IMG/VR virus record: IMGVR_UViG_3300022934_000202
Span: 1 to 22,949 of that record
Strand: one strand, 5' to 3'
DNA: 22,949 nucleotides
Source of the DNA: a virus
Position numbers and translations under genes: made by a program. Positions 21,220 to 22,949 of this stretch are shown one piece after another. Below the pieces are notes generated by a model, which was not told the DNA's origin, did no database searches, and saw only the letters and a list, made by a program, of their open reading frames with translations. Within the stretch, counting starts at the first letter, position 1; each line of letters begins with the position of its first letter.

Positions 21220-21927
21220 ATGATGATATATGCCGACGACAGGGAGAACGAGAGGCTTCTCCATCGTCTTTACGCAAAGGTTGGCGACCGGAAGCACGAC
21301 AACAAAGGGCAGTGCATCGTCAAGCGTTTGAGCGTGGGCGACTACATCATCGGTGAATACGGAATCGAGGCGAAGGAGATTAACGACCTGTATCGCTCAA
21401 TCCTCGGCATTGGGCGCAACGGGCGCACGGTCAAGCACCAATTGCAGGAATTGTGCGAGATGTTTGAATACCCGATTCTCGCCGTCTATAACACGCAGTT
21501 AAAGCCGTTCTTCAAGGGGCGCAAACCGACTCGACAGGAAACGGCGAATGAAATCCTGCGCCAAAAGCGCATCATCAAGTCGTTCAAAATGACGCTCTAT
21601 TCACAATTCCCAAAAGTGCGCATGATTGAGTTTGTTGATATGGACGACTTCATCGAATGGCTCGCCATCCTCAACATGAACAGTGAAATGCGCAAAAACC
21701 TGAATCCCGTTGCGAAGCAGAAAGAGCCACCGTCCGACCCAAGACTGCGTGCGCTCATGGGTGTGCAGGGAATCACCGAGGATATTGCCGTCGCCCTGCT
21801 TGAAAAATACGGCTCGCTTGGGGAATTGCTCAAGACCAAAGTGAAGCAGAAGGACTTGATGAAAATTAAGGGCATCGGAAGAATCACGGCACGGCGAATC
21901 AAGGCGTTGTCTAAGCGGTGGGTTTAA
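21220..21927 (+). CDS. ERCC4/XPF-type nuclease with helix-hairpin-helix
   Basis: 235 residues; ATG 21220 is set by the TATA spacing, though GTG 21202 is in frame. The nuclease core shows IYADDREN (3-10), VGDYII (about 39-44) and IEAKEINDLYRSI (E50, K52, D56), which matches the XPF/Mus81 signature GD...ExK-x3-D with Ala in place of the Arg of ERK. The C-terminal 65 residues are a tandem helix-hairpin-helix (GVQGITEDIAVALLEKYGS, then IKGIGRITARRIKAL). Such enzymes cut branched DNA at ss/ds junctions, as in flap, fork and recombination intermediates. It would help resolve viral replication or recombination forks. Ends KRWV, with the stop inside the next promoter. Confidence 0.9.
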   Translation: MMIYADDRENERLLHRLYAKVGDRKHDNKGQCIVKRLSVGDYIIGEYGIEAKEINDLYRSILGIGRNGRTVKHQLQELCEMFEYPILAVYNTQLKPFFKGRKPTRQETANEILRQKRIIKSFKMTLYSQFPKVRMIEFVDMDDFIEWLAILNMNSEMRKNLNPVAKQKEPPSDPRLRALMGVQGITEDIAVALLEKYGSLGELLKTKVKQKDLMKIKGIGRITARRIKALSKRWV

Positions 21928-21931
21928 TAAG
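21920..21931 (+). promoter_or_regulatory. TATA-like promoter facing the structural gene
   Basis: GGGTTTAATAAG followed by ACAACAGG matches the promoter block and contains the stop of the nuclease gene. It is centred about 27 nt before ATG 21952 and points toward the 3' end of the minus-strand gene. Confidence 0.55.
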
Positions 21932-21951
21932 ACAACAGGTGTAAGGCCTAA

Positions 21952-22161
21952 ATGAGCGAGTCGCACGCCCTCCTGTCCTTCTTGGTTTCGGCATTCCTCC
22001 TTCCCCTGTGTGGCTCGCTCACCTTTATTCTCAAAAGGGCGAGAGGTTCAAGGACTGAGCCTGCCCCGCAACACTGTTTCTGCGCAGACGCAGTGAAACC
22101 GTGTGGACGGTCAAGGATTGATAGCCTGCGGTGTCCGAGCCTTGCGCTGGTTTGCGACTGA
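21952..22161 (+). CDS. Possible small membrane protein or non-coding transcript
   Basis: 69 codons from ATG 21952 follow a good promoter at leaderless spacing. The first 27 residues include a hydrophobic stretch (ALLSFLVSAFLLPLCGSLTFIL) followed by basic residues, like a signal anchor. The second half runs opposite the end of the minus-strand gene and looks unselected (Cys, Arg and Pro rich). The 5' end of the message can fold into a 14-bp hairpin. So it may be a real small membrane protein, a regulatory RNA, or both. Confidence 0.35.
   Translation: MSESHALLSFLVSAFLLPLCGSLTFILKRARGSRTEPAPQHCFCADAVKPCGRSRIDSLRCPSLALVCD
21953..22021 (+). repeat. Inverted repeat: 14-bp RNA hairpin at the convergent junction
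   Basis: Arm 21953-21966 (TGAGCGAGTCGCAC) pairs with 22008-22021 (GTGTGGCTCGCTCA) across a 41-nt loop. In the plus-strand RNA all 14 pairs form, two as G-U; in the minus-strand RNA those two become mismatches. This bias suggests the plus transcript is the structured one. Confidence 0.6.
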
Positions 22162-22949
22162 CTTCAATGTTGATTGTGTTCCCCGGTGTGCCTGCGCCGT
22201 CGAGGAAGCGGTTGTTCAGGATGGTGATATTTGAACGGTCTGCGCCTTGAGCGATGGTCGTCGTCTGCGCAACACTTGCGCCCGTTTCCTTGCACGATAC
22301 GGTCGTCGTGATGACGGCTGAACCGCCTCCCGTGATTGACTCAAGGGTGATGATAGCATCCACATTGATGAAACCCGTTGAAACATCATTCGGCACACGC
22401 ACATTCGTTGAATGTTTGTGCGTTTCGCCTTGTGCGCCCACTTCGGGGTCGTTGATGCCTGCGAGAACGAATCCGTCCGAGGTCATAATCGCTGAACCCT
22501 CAACGGGCGCTGGACTGCTCTCGATGCCGTCAATGTCCCGGTCGGCTGAAATCGCGATGGCTGGCTTCTTTGCGCCGAGAATCCCGAAGTCGCCCGTGGA
22601 TAGCAGGGTGTCGCTTGAGAACGAACCACGGCCTTTCAGCGTGCGTGTGAAGCCATTGGTTAGCGCATTCGTGGGGATTTTGCTTGCGAAGTCTTGAGAA
22701 GTGCCTCCGCCGATTGATTGGCGAGGGAATACGGGGTTTGGTTTAGCAACATCACCGTAGCCGCCTCCGGGCGTGATGGGTTGGGGAGAGGGTGCGGGAG
22801 GTGGTGATTCGGGTCGTGGTGGTTGGTTGCTTCCGCCGTTGTTCTTGAACACGCGAGCGAGCGCATAAGTGAAGTCCTTCTCCGTGCGCTCAAGGTTGAG
22901 AACGACTTCCTCAACATCCTGTTCTTTTTGCGACCACGATACGCCGCTA
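22031..22949 (-). CDS. Probable virion structural protein (5' end outside window)
   Basis: The minus-strand frame is open from the right edge to a stop at 22031-22033. From the edge it reads about 33 residues (SGVSWSQKEQDVEEVV... with a charged helix) before the first possible internal start at 22852, so it is a partial gene of at least 305 residues. A Pro/Gly-rich linker (PPRPESPPPAPSPQP) follows, then a strand-rich, Gly/Ser/Thr-rich region typical of capsid, tail or fibre proteins (TLESITGGGSAVITTTVS, SNITILNNRFLDG, LTVHTVSLRLR). No signal peptide or enzyme motif is visible. The opposite direction marks the boundary between the replication module and probably the structural module. The structural call is inference from composition. 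Confidence 0.55.
   Translation of the reverse strand, partial: SGVSWSQKEQDVEEVVLNLERTEKDFTYALARVFKNNGGSNQPPRPESPPPAPSPQPITPGGGYGDVAKPNPVFPRQSIGGGTSQDFASKIPTNALTNGFTRTLKGRGSFSSDTLLSTGDFGILGAKKPAIAISADRDIDGIESSPAPVEGSAIMTSDGFVLAGINDPEVGAQGETHKHSTNVRVPNDVSTGFINVDAIITLESITGGGSAVITTTVSCKETGASVAQTTTIAQGADRSNITILNNRFLDGAGTPGNTINIEVSRKPAQGSDTAGYQSLTVHTVSLRLRRNSVAGQAQSLNLSPF

Noticed and set aside
22254-22697. 147-codon plus-strand frame at the right edge
   Set aside because: It lies inside the minus-strand structural gene, has no promoter or ribosome-binding site, and looks like an antisense shadow.
1-22949. CRISPR array, tRNA, rRNA, insertion sequence or integrase
   Set aside because: I looked for spaced direct repeats, tRNA-like cloverleafs, terminal inverted repeats and transposase or recombinase motifs and saw none.

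Overview
The window looks like part of the genome of a tailed double-stranded DNA virus of a planktonic archaeon. The best fit is a magrovirus-like virus of Marine Group II Euryarchaeota (Poseidoniales), but that host name is inference. Three things support it. The replication genes are of archaeal/eukaryotic type: family B DNA polymerase, PCNA-like clamp, RFC small subunit, AEP primase with a PriL-like Fe-S domain, MCM-like AAA+ helicase and ERCC4 nuclease. The promoters are archaeal TATA boxes placed about 25-29 nt before start codons, which implies leaderless first genes. The genes are tightly packed and mostly small, with no rRNA, tRNA, transposase or integrase seen.

Layout. All genes are on the + strand except one at the right edge. 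Positions 1-1068 hold a Cys-rich partial gene, a phage-type conserved unknown and a zinc ribbon. 1115-1981 is an unknown gene with its own promoter. 1982-2192 is the only sizeable non-coding stretch; it is AT-rich, with a terminator-like hairpin and repeated purine tracts. 2193-7566 is a long operon: a PAC2-like protein, a zinc ribbon, the MCM-like helicase, two paralogous small winged-helix candidates, a phage Zn/coiled-coil protein of terminase-small-subunit type, and a run of small unknown genes. 7594-10742 holds eight small Cys-pair proteins in a row (28-134 aa), a deoxynucleotide monophosphate kinase, a ninth Cys-pair protein and RFC. 10778-13443 carries a probable ssDNA-binding protein and a Sak4/RecA-like ATPase. 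13421-14924 carries the sliding clamp and two DNA-binding candidates. 14963-17688 carries a GNAT acetyltransferase and DNA polymerase B. 17725-19961 carries a coiled-coil/zinc protein, a Cas4/RecB-like nuclease, a zinc ribbon and a C5-cytosine methyltransferase. 20000-21182 carries the primase. 21220-21927 carries the ERCC4-HhH nuclease. At the right edge a minus-strand, probably structural gene converges on this module. Its 3' end is faced by a promoter and a strong RNA hairpin.

How the genes work together. Primase, helicase, polymerase, clamp, clamp loader and ssDNA-binding protein would form a nearly self-sufficient replisome. The Sak4-like ATPase, Cas4-like nuclease and ERCC4 nuclease would serve recombination and repair. 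The dNMP kinase would feed nucleotides, and the methyltransferase would mark the DNA.

Two compositional signals stand out. Reading every line by eye I found no copy of GATC, AGCT, ACGT, GTAC or CTAG, each expected roughly 90 times. TGCGCA occurs about 110 times against 5-6 expected. The first suggests strong selection by host restriction. The second is unexplained.
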